Assembly: GCA_028723545.1 (NCBI GenBank)
Contig: JAQYER010000166.1
Coordinates: 1 to 12,523 of the forward strand
Length of the DNA stretch: 12,523 nucleotides
Origin: Caryophanales bacterium
Lineage (GTDB): Bacteria; Bacillota_I; Bacilli_A; RFN20; CAG-826
Direction: 5' to 3'
This document shows positions 5,533 through 12,523 of this stretch, one piece after another. Position 1 is the first letter of the stretch. The number at the start of each line of letters is the position of its first letter. Under the pieces are notes generated by a model that saw only the letters and a list, made by a program, of their open reading frames with translations, was not told where the DNA came from and ran no database searches. The translations under genes and the position numbers were made by a program.

Positions 5533-6498
5533 TTAATTAATTGGTACTTCTTCAGTGAAATTATCGAAGTTTGGATAAGATATTTCTGATTTTGTAACAT
5601 CAAATGTCACAGTTTGAGAAGAAGTAACGTGTCCAGTAATTTGTTTAAATAATACGGTGGTTGTAAAAATTGAATCAGTTTCACCACGAATAACAACATA
5701 GTCTTTCCATTCATATGAAATTCCCATTTTAATCGATGCTTTAATCGTTGTGTCTTCAAAAGTCATTTCATAATTGTTCACCACGACTGTACCAGTAACA
5801 ATTAATGATCCCGCTCCTTTTGAATAATATTTACAATCTAAAGTAACAGAAGGATCAGAAGCATCAAATTGAGATAATGTTGAATTACCAGTAACTATTT
5901 CAAAGCAATCATCATAATAATCATTTTCAATTTGTGTTTTATAAGTTTGTTCAGTTGTTGAATCTAGGGATTCACAACTATATTTTCCTTCATCATTAGT
6001 TAATGAAGCATTGACATAATAAAGGTTATCACTAACTCCTTTTGGATCAGATCCAACATATTTCCATGTTTTATTGCGGTTATCATTTGATGATATTTCA
6101 GTGCGATAATAGCTATTATTTTTTGAATAAATTAATCGATCGGTACTATTTAATGAAGTAATTCCTTCAATAGCTGAATTTAATCCGCCTGTTGTTTTAA
6201 CTTTATTATCAATTTCCGTTGGCATTTTAAATAATGCTGATTTTTGATATGCCGACATCGCGGATGAGAAAATTTTAACTTGTTCAAAACTCATTTCATT
6301 TGCTCCATCCACATCAATAGAAGGAACATTGACTTCGACTTCATTAATGTCAGTTATTTCTGAAGAAGAATCACTACTTGATGTTGTTGATGATGAAGAA
6401 GGAACAGTTGGTACTTTTGGAACCGAAGTAGATGATGAATCATCGCATGAGCATAAAATAAACATCGAAGTTAACAATAAGATTAAATTTTTCTTCAT
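5533..6498 (-). CDS. Surface lipoprotein with Ser/Thr-rich linker
   Basis: The preferred start is the ATG at 6498 (321 residues). The upstream start at 6528 would place ten charged residues (MILLMKEEIK) before the signal peptide and lacks a ribosome site. The N-terminus is MKKNLILLLTSMFILCSC, a lipoprotein signal with lipobox LCSC and Cys18. A low-complexity linker of Ser, Thr, Pro and Asp covers about residues 19-50, followed by about 270 residues of soluble, beta-rich sequence with many Tyr, Thr and Asn (for example KTWKYVGSD, LYYVNASLTND, DYYDDCFEIVTG). No family was recognised. It is transcribed alone, between its own -10 element and its own terminator. It resembles the two proteins encoded next to it in plan: membrane anchor, disordered linker, large beta-rich outer part. 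Confidence 0.85.
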   Translation of the reverse strand: MKKNLILLLTSMFILCSCDDSSSTSVPKVPTVPSSSSTTSSSDSSSEITDINEVEVNVPSIDVDGANEMSFEQVKIFSSAMSAYQKSALFKMPTEIDNKVKTTGGLNSAIEGITSLNSTDRLIYSKNNSYYRTEISSNDNRNKTWKYVGSDPKGVSDNLYYVNASLTNDEGKYSCESLDSTTEQTYKTQIENDYYDDCFEIVTGNSTLSQFDASDPSVTLDCKYYSKGAGSLIVTGTVVVNNYEMTFEDTTIKASIKMGISYEWKDYVVIRGETDSIFTTTVLFKQITGHVTSSQTVTFDVTKSEISYPNFDNFTEEVPIN

Positions 6499-6505
6499 TT
6501 TTATT

Positions 6506-6513
6506 TCCTCCTT
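6506..6513 (-). promoter_or_regulatory. Ribosome binding site deciding the lipoprotein start
   Basis: AAGGAGGA on the minus strand lies 7 bases before the ATG at 6498. This fixes that ATG, not the one at 6528, as the start of the Ser-linker lipoprotein. Confidence 0.85.
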
Positions 6514-6526
6514 CATTAATAAAATC

Positions 6527-6532
6527 ATTATA
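6527..6532 (-). promoter_or_regulatory. -10 element of the Ser-linker lipoprotein gene
   Basis: A perfect TATAAT lies on the minus strand and would start transcription near 6520, leaving a leader of about 22 bases that includes the ribosome site. The -35 region is only A/T-rich (TTAAAG or ATTAAA). The stretch 6540-6650 is otherwise A/T-rich without visible signals. The upstream ATG at 6528 overlaps this element and could not be translated from this transcript. Confidence 0.5.
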
Positions 6533-6644
6533 TATCTTTTTATTTTTTTCTTTAATAAAAATAATATGATTTCGGAAATATTTTTTTATTAACATCGATA
6601 TAAATTACTAATGATTATTTTATTATCCTTATTAATATATAAAT

Positions 6645-6672
6645 ATATAAAAAGGCAAGCTTTTAACTTGCC
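6645..6672 (-). terminator. Intrinsic terminator of the two-gene surface-protein operon
   Basis: GGCAAG (6654-6659) pairs with CTTGCC (6667-6672) around a 7-base loop. On the minus strand it is followed by TTTTTATATATT. It begins 6 bases after the stop of the 6679-9051 gene. Confidence 0.85.
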
Positions 6673-6678
6673 GATTTA

Positions 6679-9051
6679 TTAATAACTAAATGATGCAGGA
6701 GAATCGTTTATATGATTCAAACAATATTCATTCAATGAAACATAAGATTCTATTGTATTAAAGACATCTGGGGTAATATTTGGGTCAATATCTACTAATT
6801 CAGCGTCCAAATCCACCGAACAAGTGAACGCTCCACTGCCGGCGTTAATATTGAATTCAACCGCAATGAATTGTAAATATTCACCATCTAATCCATTAAC
6901 ATTATCTCCATAAATAGACACTACTAACGATTTAAGATCAGCATTGTTAGCAAGATATCCAACATTAATATCTAAATACCAATTTCTCTTATAAGTTCTT
7001 GTAACGTTGTTCCAATCTGTTACTTCAGCATCAACATTATAAACATAATCATTGAAGATATTAGATAAATCTAATGGAGAAGTTCTTGGAGTAGAAGTAG
7101 TAAATGTTGACATTAATTGTTTCATTATTGAATCAGATAATCCAAGTCCAAATCCGAGAAGATAACGAATAATATTATTATTTTCCATTATTTCATCAGT
7201 GCCAACTTTACAAGTATATGATTTATCTTGTTTTTTAAAATGTTCAATTCGATTGAAATAAATGAATTCATTATCGTAATAAACTTCTAATGTTTTACCT
7301 TGTTCACCACTAAATAATGATGTATTAACTCCTTTAATGGCTGGAATATTTGTCAATTTAGCGTTTACTCTTGTAGATAAATCAGACATATCATTAAATA
7401 TTTCAATTTCTAATCCAATATCTTTACAAATATTACTTAAATCAAATATTGATAATAATTTCATTGGTAAATTTAATTCACCAACTAAATGGAAATAACT
7501 AATTTCGGCAGTGTTTAATCCTAACGCTAATAAGATTTGGATTTCAGAGAAATCAAAATATTTAACTTCGGTTTCAGCTGGTAATTTTTGATATTCATTA
7601 TTATAAGAAACAAGAGTAGCTTCAAAATTAATAACTTGTTCACCTAAAGTGAAATTAGGAATATTAATATATTTTAAGTTTTGAGTTTCATCTAATCCGA
7701 TAATTAATTCTAAATCACCATCAATTCCTAATAAATCTTTAGAGATGATAATATCAATGACACTTTCATCAGCGTATAATTTCTTAATATAGTCATTGAA
7801 TAACAATTCAAATTCACCATTCATGATTCGAGAAATAATTGAAGATGATAAATCTGGAATTATTAAGCGATCTTGTAACAAAAGCATAATTGGATTATCG
7901 CTTTCAAGGAATGAAGAAATTAATGTAATTAAATCTTGTAAAGTTGTGATTGTAAATTTGCCATACATTCCTTCGTTGTATTTGAATTTCATATCTTCAT
8001 TATCGACATTAATTTCAATATTGTGTGTTGGATAAACTTCATCTGTTTCGGTGACATATGTTTTATCGCTTCGATCAACGATAGATAATTTTCCTTCACC
8101 ACTATTATTGTTTAAATCAAATTGAAGATCACCATCGATAGTTAAAGCATCTTCTTTATTAATATTTTGAACTGTTCCAGTAAGAGAAATTCCAAATTGA
8201 GTTTGATTCACTAATTCACCAATGCTTCTAATAAATGGGAAGAATGAATTAAATGGTTGATATATTCTTTCTTCAGTTTCAGGTGAAATTACATAATCAA
8301 TAATTTCATTTTTAATTACTGTATTTAATGAAACATTTAAATTTATTCCTTCTAATTCACCAGAAACATTTAATGATGTTAATGAATAATCATTATCACA
8401 TGTTAAATATATATTTAAACCAAATAAACAAACGGTAAATTCATAACCACCTTCCACTAATGGAGAATATTGCATTGTTTTCATTTCTTCCATTATTGAA
8501 TCTAATGAAACTCCTTCAAAAATAGCTGGAGTTTGCATTTCAATTCCAAATGAATTAAGAATATCACCAATATCTGAAAAATCAGAAGTTTGTAATTTGA
8601 TATCATTTCCTAAAACAGAACAATAAATTGTATCATCAAGGAAAGAAACATTTAATGGAGTGTATCCTTCGTGATATTTTAAATTTGTATTTAAATTAAC
8701 AGCGATATCTGAAAAAGTTTCTAAAGTTAAATATAAATCGAAATCAGTTAAGGAAACATTGTAATCAGTATAAGTAATATCGATATTTCCATTTGCCTTT
8801 AATGATTTCATATTTAATAATCCGTCAATTAAATAATCGACTGGAGTTAATTCAATCGGTATAAAGGTTGGTTCATCATCAATTGAAGTATCATCAACTG
8901 TTGATGATGAAGTAGTAGTTGTTGATGGTGTTTCAACTGCATTATTTGGTTGTTTTGGAGCGTCTTTAGCAGGAGTTAATAAGAATCCCCCAACTCCAGA
9001 AAGCACCATTGAAGCAGCAAACACAATCGAATATGTAACAATGTGTTTCAT
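6679..9051 (-). CDS. Large membrane-anchored extracytoplasmic protein with three diverged repeats
   Basis: The 790-residue protein begins with a hydrophobic segment (about 4-26) that has no lipobox, so it is an uncleaved anchor or an ordinary signal peptide. A Pro/Thr/Ser/Asp-rich linker covers about 27-65. The rest appears to hold three diverged copies of a module of 215-265 residues, at about 71-283, 285-512 and 515-780. Each opens with alternating beta-type segments around an L-x-G turn (LKANGNIDI, ISLTGTVQNI, FHLVGELNL), contains a hydrophobic helix (GDILNSFGI, LQDLITLISSFL, IIRYLLGFGLGL), then a second beta-rich half ending in a Pro and aromatic stretch. The alternation suggests curved beta-sheets as in LolA/LppX-type lipid-binding proteins, but this is a guess. 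The ATG lies 3 bases after the stop of the upstream gene, whose last codons contain the GGAGGA site, so translation is coupled. No family was recognised. Confidence 0.85.
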   Translation of the reverse strand: MKHIVTYSIVFAASMVLSGVGGFLLTPAKDAPKQPNNAVETPSTTTTSSSTVDDTSIDDEPTFIPIELTPVDYLIDGLLNMKSLKANGNIDITYTDYNVSLTDFDLYLTLETFSDIAVNLNTNLKYHEGYTPLNVSFLDDTIYCSVLGNDIKLQTSDFSDIGDILNSFGIEMQTPAIFEGVSLDSIMEEMKTMQYSPLVEGGYEFTVCLFGLNIYLTCDNDYSLTSLNVSGELEGINLNVSLNTVIKNEIIDYVISPETEERIYQPFNSFFPFIRSIGELVNQTQFGISLTGTVQNINKEDALTIDGDLQFDLNNNSGEGKLSIVDRSDKTYVTETDEVYPTHNIEINVDNEDMKFKYNEGMYGKFTITTLQDLITLISSFLESDNPIMLLLQDRLIIPDLSSSIISRIMNGEFELLFNDYIKKLYADESVIDIIISKDLLGIDGDLELIIGLDETQNLKYINIPNFTLGEQVINFEATLVSYNNEYQKLPAETEVKYFDFSEIQILLALGLNTAEISYFHLVGELNLPMKLLSIFDLSNICKDIGLEIEIFNDMSDLSTRVNAKLTNIPAIKGVNTSLFSGEQGKTLEVYYDNEFIYFNRIEHFKKQDKSYTCKVGTDEIMENNNIIRYLLGFGLGLSDSIMKQLMSTFTTSTPRTSPLDLSNIFNDYVYNVDAEVTDWNNVTRTYKRNWYLDINVGYLANNADLKSLVVSIYGDNVNGLDGEYLQFIAVEFNINAGSGAFTCSVDLDAELVDIDPNITPDVFNTIESYVSLNEYCLNHINDSPASFSY

Positions 9052-9054
9052 TTG

Positions 9055-10026
9055 TTATTCCTCCGGTAGCTTTTCACCTTTGAGATCGTAATTGATTGAT
9101 GTATTAATGTCTGGAATCATGTAATCATCATCGGTGTAATAATATGTAATCATGCGACCAGTTGTTTTTGCGGATATTTCACCTAATCTCGCCGCATATT
9201 GTTCGTGAACATATGAATAAACTAAATTTAATTCAAGATCTAAGCGATATTCCAAATTGACATAATAGAATTTAGAAACATCGGAATTAGATAATGCATG
9301 CATTCTTCTTACATAACGAGGAACAGTATATATTGTGTCCATTTCCATTGTTAATGTGTAACCAGTATCATCTTTAGTGATATAAGTATTCTCACCTTGA
9401 ATGATTGTTTTTTCATTAACGATATAAATGCCTAAGGTATCAACTGTCTTACCATAATTGGCGCGATAATCAGTTTTGTTCCAAGTTGAATATTCGTCTT
9501 TCCAAGTAGGATGTTCGGCATTAGCGCCTTTCGCAAATGTTGCTTCATGGACTTTAATTTCATCATTTTCTTGATACGCTCTTTCGGCAACTTTGACATC
9601 GATTCCAGAAGCTGATTTTGAAATTGATTCTTCGAAATATCTTTCACCATTTTTGATACAAGTATTTCTTACATCAAGCACTGAAACATTACCCGCAGCA
9701 GAAGCATATCCAAATCCAAGAGTCATTGTGTTATCCAAAGCGAGAAATCTTTGTTCAGCAATGAATATTAATTCGTGGATGGCAAATTCTTCAGTTGGAT
9801 CTTTATTTTCATCCATACATTTTTGATAGCGATCCATTATTGATTTTGCTTCTTCAACGTTTGTAGTGGAATTATCTACTTGGTCTAAGATGTCATCAAA
9901 GTTTTGTTTTTCTGGTTTAAGCACTTTTGCTAAAATACCGCCAGTAGTTCCACCGATGATTACACCACCAGCTAACACTGAACAAACAATAACTGCTGTT
10001 AATTGCTTTTGTGATAATTTAGCCAT
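9055..10026 (-). CDS. Membrane-anchored extracytoplasmic protein, first gene of surface operon
   Basis: This 323-residue protein has a short positive N-terminus (MAKLSQKQ), one Gly-rich membrane segment at about 9-35 (contains GGVIIGGTTGG) and about 285 outer residues. The outer part begins with a helical, acidic stretch (about 42-90: DDILDQVDNS, EEAKSIMDRYQKCMDE) and continues with beta-type, Tyr/Thr-rich sequence (GRMITYYYTDDDYMIPD near the end). There is no lipobox and no recognised domain. The start is supported by AAAGGAGGG 7 bases before the ATG. It is followed after 3 bases by the 790-residue protein gene, so the two products probably work together at the cell surface. The promoter region is shared with the divergent membrane-bound regulator and contains its likely operators. 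Confidence 0.85.
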   Translation of the reverse strand: MAKLSQKQLTAVIVCSVLAGGVIIGGTTGGILAKVLKPEKQNFDDILDQVDNSTTNVEEAKSIMDRYQKCMDENKDPTEEFAIHELIFIAEQRFLALDNTMTLGFGYASAAGNVSVLDVRNTCIKNGERYFEESISKSASGIDVKVAERAYQENDEIKVHEATFAKGANAEHPTWKDEYSTWNKTDYRANYGKTVDTLGIYIVNEKTIIQGENTYITKDDTGYTLTMEMDTIYTVPRYVRRMHALSNSDVSKFYYVNLEYRLDLELNLVYSYVHEQYAARLGEISAKTTGRMITYYYTDDDYMIPDINTSINYDLKGEKLPEE

Positions 10027-10055
10027 ACTTTCCCTCCTTTGACGGCTTGTTTATT

Positions 10056-10061
10056 ATTATA
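10056..10061 (-). promoter_or_regulatory. -10 element of the surface-protein operon
   Basis: TATAAT on the minus strand predicts a start near 10049 and a leader of about 22 bases carrying AAAGGAGGG. No good -35 box lies 17 bases upstream. The palindromes at 10092-10110 and 10123-10137 begin about 30 bases upstream of this box, where an activator could bind. Confidence 0.5.
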
Positions 10062-10091
10062 TAAACACCCCATTAAATCACGATAATAACC

Positions 10092-10110
10092 ACTCTCGTA
10101 ATTAGAGAGT
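10092..10110. promoter_or_regulatory. Operator candidate 1 (inverted repeat)
   Basis: ACTCTC (10092-10097) and GAGAGT (10105-10110) form a perfect 6-bp inverted repeat with a 7-base centre. The left arm reads CTCTCGTA (10093-10100), which recurs exactly in operator candidate 2, 29 bases further on (about three helical turns). Confidence 0.6.
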
Positions 10111-10122
10111 CACAAGAATTTC

Positions 10123-10137
10123 TCTCGTATTACGAGA
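10123..10137. promoter_or_regulatory. Operator candidate 2 (near-perfect palindrome)
   Basis: TCTCGTA-T-TACGAGA is a perfect 7-bp inverted repeat with a single central base. Size and symmetry suit a dimer of the XRE-type regulator encoded at 10212. It has no T tract following and the arms are nearly adjacent, so it is not a terminator. Confidence 0.65.
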
Positions 10138-10184
10138 ATTTTTACTTTTTTAAAATTAAAAAAGATGATTTCTTGCGCTTTTTT

Positions 10185-10207
10185 TGTTAAAATGACTCTC
10201 GGGTAAT
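10185..10207 (+). promoter_or_regulatory. Promoter of the XRE regulator with overlapping operator half-site
   Basis: TGTTAAAAT (TG-n-TAAAAT, hexamer 10188-10193) is an extended -10 element. It is directly followed by GACTCTCGGGTAAT (10194-10207), a variant of the CTCTCGTA arm of the two upstream palindromes. Protein bound there would cover the transcription start, which suggests autorepression. The leader to the ATG is only about 11 bases and lacks a clear ribosome site. Confidence 0.5.
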
Positions 10208-10211
10208 AAAA

Positions 10212-10829
10212 ATGAAGAAATTAAATGAAATAATTGCATTAAATATTGCAAATTTAAGAAAAGCGAAAGGCTTAACCCAACAAGAACTTGCTGAAAGATT
10301 CGATTATTCAGACAAAACTGTTTCAAAATGGGAATTAGGACAAGCCATTCCAAGCCTCGAAGTATTAAAACAATTAGGTGACTATTTTGGAGTTACTGTC
10401 GATTATTTTTTACATGAAGATAGCGAAATAGATAAATCAAAATTTAGAATCAAAAGCATTCCACAAAAGCAAAATGAAATATTAATTACTGCTTTATCTG
10501 CAGTATCGGTTTGTTTGCTTTGCACAGTTGTTTTTGTTTATTCTATTTTTAATACCGAATTATTCCCTACTCCATATTGGCAATCATTTATTTGGATGAT
10601 CCCATTTGCGTCTTTTACTTCTTTGTTATTTGTTTTTAGATGGTTTAGAAGCAACAAACTTTTACGTATTATTTTAATGTCTACTTTTATTTGGGGCTTA
10701 TTAGCGTCTATTTATATTCATGCTTTTACTTTTCCATACATTAATCCTTCTGCAAATATTTGGTATATTTTCTTTATAGGAATTCCATTAGAAGTAATGA
10801 TTATATTAATTAATCAAATGAGAAAATAA
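10212..10829 (+). CDS. XRE-family regulator with four-helix membrane domain
   Basis: This 205-residue protein joins an N-terminal Cro/CI helix-turn-helix domain (about 8-65: NIANLRKAKGLTQQELAERF, SDKTVSKWELGQAIPSLEVL, LGDYFGVTVDYFL) to a C-terminal hydrophobic half. The latter has four predicted membrane segments at about 90-112, 122-144, 150-172 and 182-200. A linker with several basic residues (KSKFRIKSIPQKQ, 75-87) joins them. XRE proteins with such tails are known in Firmicutes and stay at the membrane. The signal sensed here is unknown. It is transcribed away from the two-gene surface-protein operon, with two palindromes between them and a half-site at its own start. It most likely regulates that operon and itself. 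Transcription ends at the strong hairpin 10848-10895. Confidence 0.9.
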   Translation: MKKLNEIIALNIANLRKAKGLTQQELAERFDYSDKTVSKWELGQAIPSLEVLKQLGDYFGVTVDYFLHEDSEIDKSKFRIKSIPQKQNEILITALSAVSVCLLCTVVFVYSIFNTELFPTPYWQSFIWMIPFASFTSLLFVFRWFRSNKLLRIILMSTFIWGLLASIYIHAFTFPYINPSANIWYIFFIGIPLEVMIILINQMRK

Positions 10830-10846
10830 CACTTAAAATATTTAAT

Positions 10847-10896
10847 AAAAAACCTCACCCAAGAATATAATCGATAATTCAAAGGTGAGGTTTTTA
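10847..10896. terminator. Strong bidirectional hairpin terminator
   Basis: AAAAACCTCACC (10848-10859) pairs perfectly with GGTGAGGTTTTT (10884-10895), a 12-bp stem with a 24-base loop. An A run and a T run flank it. It serves the XRE regulator gene on the plus strand and could stop minus-strand transcription coming from the RhuM remnant or MFS side. Confidence 0.88.
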
Positions 10897-10904
10897 TTAA
10901 TATT

Positions 10905-11057
10905 TTTTAAAATTTTGCTAGCCCATTTTCGATGCCCAATCGAGATAATCATATCAAGATTGTAATCTTCAACATTATAAGTTTGCTCTTCGTTACTTAA
11001 TGCTCCATGTTTTGTGGTATTCGCAAAATTTGCGACAACCAAATTTATGCGAAGTGA
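10905..11057 (-). pseudogene. Remnant of a RhuM-family gene
   Basis: A minus-strand frame encodes NLVVANFANTTKHGA, then TYNVEDYNLDMIISIGHR and KWASKILK. This follows the conserved core of the RhuM ('virulence RhuM') family, whose usual pattern is VVANFATTA.DGKTY.V..YNLDMIISVGYR, a stretch like VNSKRGTQFR, then WA...LK.Y. In this copy the stretch between GHR and KWA is missing (about ten residues, in frame). The true N-terminus is absent, and after KILK the frame runs into the hairpin 10848-10895 and loses similarity. No ATG or ribosome site fits. I read it as a decayed fragment. RhuM genes are usually part of mobile or defence-associated gene sets, so this spot may be the scar of a lost accessory element. 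Confidence 0.6.
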
Positions 11058-11101
11058 TTTGTAATTTATTAATTTAAATATTTTTTTGGATGTATTCCCT
11101 T

Positions 11102-12433
11102 TTATTTATTCTTTTTATTTTGTAAATTGTCTGCATCTTTTCTAACAAATATGGCAGGAATTATTGCTAATAAAGAGACAATGCTCGCTGCAACAAACAT
11201 ATTAAATGATGGAACAAATTCTGCACTTTCATTAAAGAATTGATAACCGATTAATAATGAAATGATTGGACCAATAATCATTGGAAGAAGAACCATAAAC
11301 ATCATTCTTATTCCTTGGAATGATCCTTCTTTTCCTTTAGGAATATAATCTTGGAATGTTGCAGTTAATGAAGCATTTAAAGACAATATTCCACCCATCA
11401 TAATTACTCCACCAATATACATAATAATAACACCGATAATTGTTAAATTATTATCAACCATGAAATATTTTAATAAGAAAAATGAGAATATTCCGATTGT
11501 CGTTAATATCACTAATGGGATATAAAAATGTTTTCGACCAAATTTATCAAATAATATTCCTAATATTGCTGTAAATAACCCTGATCCAATAATAATAACT
11601 GCCATCGGGATAATAAAACCACTATCACCTAAATTTAATGTTCGAACTAAGAAATTAATTAAATATGAGAAAAATGTTTGTTGGGAAATGCCAATTAATG
11701 CCATAGTGAGTAAAGCAACATACATCATCTTGTTTTCTTTAATTACTTTAATTTGGAAACCATAAAAGACATCTTTAATTGATGATACAGTTTCTTCTCT
11801 TTGAACTACATTATCATTATCTTTAATTAAAAACATCGCGATTATTCCAGTCACAATCGGAATTAATCCTAAAACAATAAAAAATAATTTTTTATTAGAA
11901 TCATATATTCCACCTAATCCAATCATAACAATTACAACAGCGATTAATGGGAATATTGATAATATTGAATTAACTAAACCACGATTAGTCGAATCAGTAT
12001 TATCAGTTACCCAAGCATTAAAAGCAGCGTCATTTGCGGTTGATCCAGCAAAAGTCATAATACAATCAAACGCAACTAATAAAGCAATGATTAATCCAAC
12101 CGTTTTACTAGTTGGAGTAATTGGAATAAGGGAAAATAACATAATAGTTATACCCCACGCAATATATCCAAATGAAATAAATGGCTTTCTTTTATTCAAT
12201 TTATCTGACCACCATCCAGAAAAAATGGTAGTAGCTGTTGCCATAATTGCCGATAAAATAACCATCAAAGTCGTTGATAAATATGCAGCATTATTATCAG
12301 AAATAAAAATGTCTTGAGCAAATTTAGCAAAATACATGTTTTCAACAATCCACGCGATTTGACCGACTAAGCCAAAAATAATAATTGATAACCATGTTCT
12401 TAAATTAATCTTAGTTTTAGTATTTGTTTTCAT
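11102..12433 (-). CDS. Major facilitator superfamily transporter
   Basis: This 443-residue protein has about twelve hydrophobic segments. The MFS motif A appears between segments 2 and 3 as GWWSDKLNKRKPF (73-85) and again in the second half as GILFDKFGRKHFY (292-304), the sign of the two-fold MFS repeat. A conserved-looking stretch TANDAAFNAWVTD (132-144) and TNRGLVNSI follow in the first half. The central cytoplasmic loop (about 204-235) contains IKDNDNVVQREETVSS. The type resembles sugar or glycoside-cation symporters more than drug pumps, but the substrate cannot be read from sequence alone. The ATG is preceded by a moderate AAAGAGA site and a TATAAT element at 12454-12459. No clear terminator lies after its stop; the stretch to the RhuM remnant is A/T-rich. 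Confidence 0.92.
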   Translation of the reverse strand: MKTNTKTKINLRTWLSIIIFGLVGQIAWIVENMYFAKFAQDIFISDNNAAYLSTTLMVILSAIMATATTIFSGWWSDKLNKRKPFISFGYIAWGITIMLFSLIPITPTSKTVGLIIALLVAFDCIMTFAGSTANDAAFNAWVTDNTDSTNRGLVNSILSIFPLIAVVIVMIGLGGIYDSNKKLFFIVLGLIPIVTGIIAMFLIKDNDNVVQREETVSSIKDVFYGFQIKVIKENKMMYVALLTMALIGISQQTFFSYLINFLVRTLNLGDSGFIIPMAVIIIGSGLFTAILGILFDKFGRKHFYIPLVILTTIGIFSFFLLKYFMVDNNLTIIGVIIMYIGGVIMMGGILSLNASLTATFQDYIPKGKEGSFQGIRMMFMVLLPMIIGPIISLLIGYQFFNESAEFVPSFNMFVAASIVSLLAIIPAIFVRKDADNLQNKKNK

Positions 12434-12453
12434 AATAATTTTCTCTTTAAAAA

Positions 12454-12459
12454 ATTATA
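12454..12459 (-). promoter_or_regulatory. Candidate -10 element of the MFS gene
   Basis: TATAAT on the minus strand would give a start near 12447 and a very short leader, so that the AAAGAGA site (12442-12448) would lie at the 5' end. No good -35 box is seen. The remaining bases up to 12523 are A/T-rich with no gene visible. Confidence 0.35.
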
Positions 12460-12523
12460 AACCAAATTTATTTAATAAGAATAAAAATAATAAATAAAAA
12501 AATCGCATTATATTTTGGAAAAA

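Noticed and set aside
6329..6592. Plus-strand frame of 87 codons
   Set aside because: Antisense to the Ser-linker lipoprotein start; the acidic run is the reverse reading of the Ser codons.
7796..8035. Plus-strand frame of 79 codons
   Set aside because: Antisense to the 790-residue protein gene; no start signals.
9432..9826. Two short open frames (72 and 77 codons) within the 323-residue protein gene
   Set aside because: Shadows in other frames without ribosome sites or similarity.
10092..10137. Palindromes as part of a terminator or CRISPR-like repeat
   Set aside because: No T tract and only two full copies with different centres; the location between divergent promoters fits operators better.
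10156..10353. Minus-strand frame of 65 codons at the start of the regulator gene
   Set aside because: Antisense to the clear helix-turn-helix domain and covering the promoter region.
12087..12317. Plus-strand frame of 76 codons
   Set aside because: Antisense to the MFS transporter; mirrors its hydrophobic segments.
1..12523. tRNA, rRNA, CRISPR array, transposase or attachment site
   Set aside because: Looked for cloverleaf-type ends, repeat-spacer arrays, transposase motifs and terminal inverted repeats; nothing convincing was seen by eye.

Overview
The window is AT-rich, gene-dense bacterial DNA of the low-GC Gram-positive type. Shine-Dalgarno sites are mostly strong (AAGGAGG-like), lipoproteins carry classical lipoboxes, and intergenic spaces are short and hold intrinsic terminators. 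TGA ends at least two genes (rnhB and the sigma factor gene) and tryptophan is written TGG, so the standard bacterial code applies and not the Mycoplasma code. I infer an uncultured, probably host-associated member of the Bacilli (Erysipelotrichia/RF39-like). That assignment rests on composition and protein style, not on a marker gene.

Layout. (1) 1-192, minus: start of a lipoprotein gene, cut by the window edge. (2) 1049-345, minus: two-gene operon of a NifX/NifB-type protein with a Cys/His-rich metal-binding tail and an 83-residue protein matching only the middle domain of fatty acid kinase FakA; a terminator follows at 282-320. (3) 1182-2306, plus: a BaiN/HI0933-type FAD oxidoreductase with an almost leaderless start. 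It faces group 4 across a bidirectional terminator. (4) 5435-2381, minus: tightly packed cluster of ECF sigma factor, single-pass membrane protein (probable anti-sigma factor), RNase HII, an unknown membrane protein and a YqeY-like protein. (5) 6498-5533, minus: a lipoprotein with a Ser-rich linker, with its own promoter and terminator. (6) 10026-6679, minus: operon of two membrane-anchored extracytoplasmic proteins, one of them 790 residues and apparently built from three diverged copies of a module of about 230 residues. (7) 10212-10829, plus: divergent XRE-type regulator with four membrane segments. Palindromic operator candidates lie between it and group 6. (8) 10905-11057, minus: degraded fragment of a RhuM-family gene. 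(9) 12433-11102, minus: an MFS transporter.

The most interesting parts are the candidate regulatory unit of groups 6 and 7 (membrane-bound DNA-binding protein, repeated CTCTCGTA palindromes, large surface-protein operon), the sigma/membrane-protein pair at the head of a housekeeping cluster, and the pairing of a free-standing FakA-middle domain with a metal-tailed NifX-like protein. No tRNA, rRNA, CRISPR array or insertion sequence was recognised, and no intergenic stretch exceeds 300 bases.
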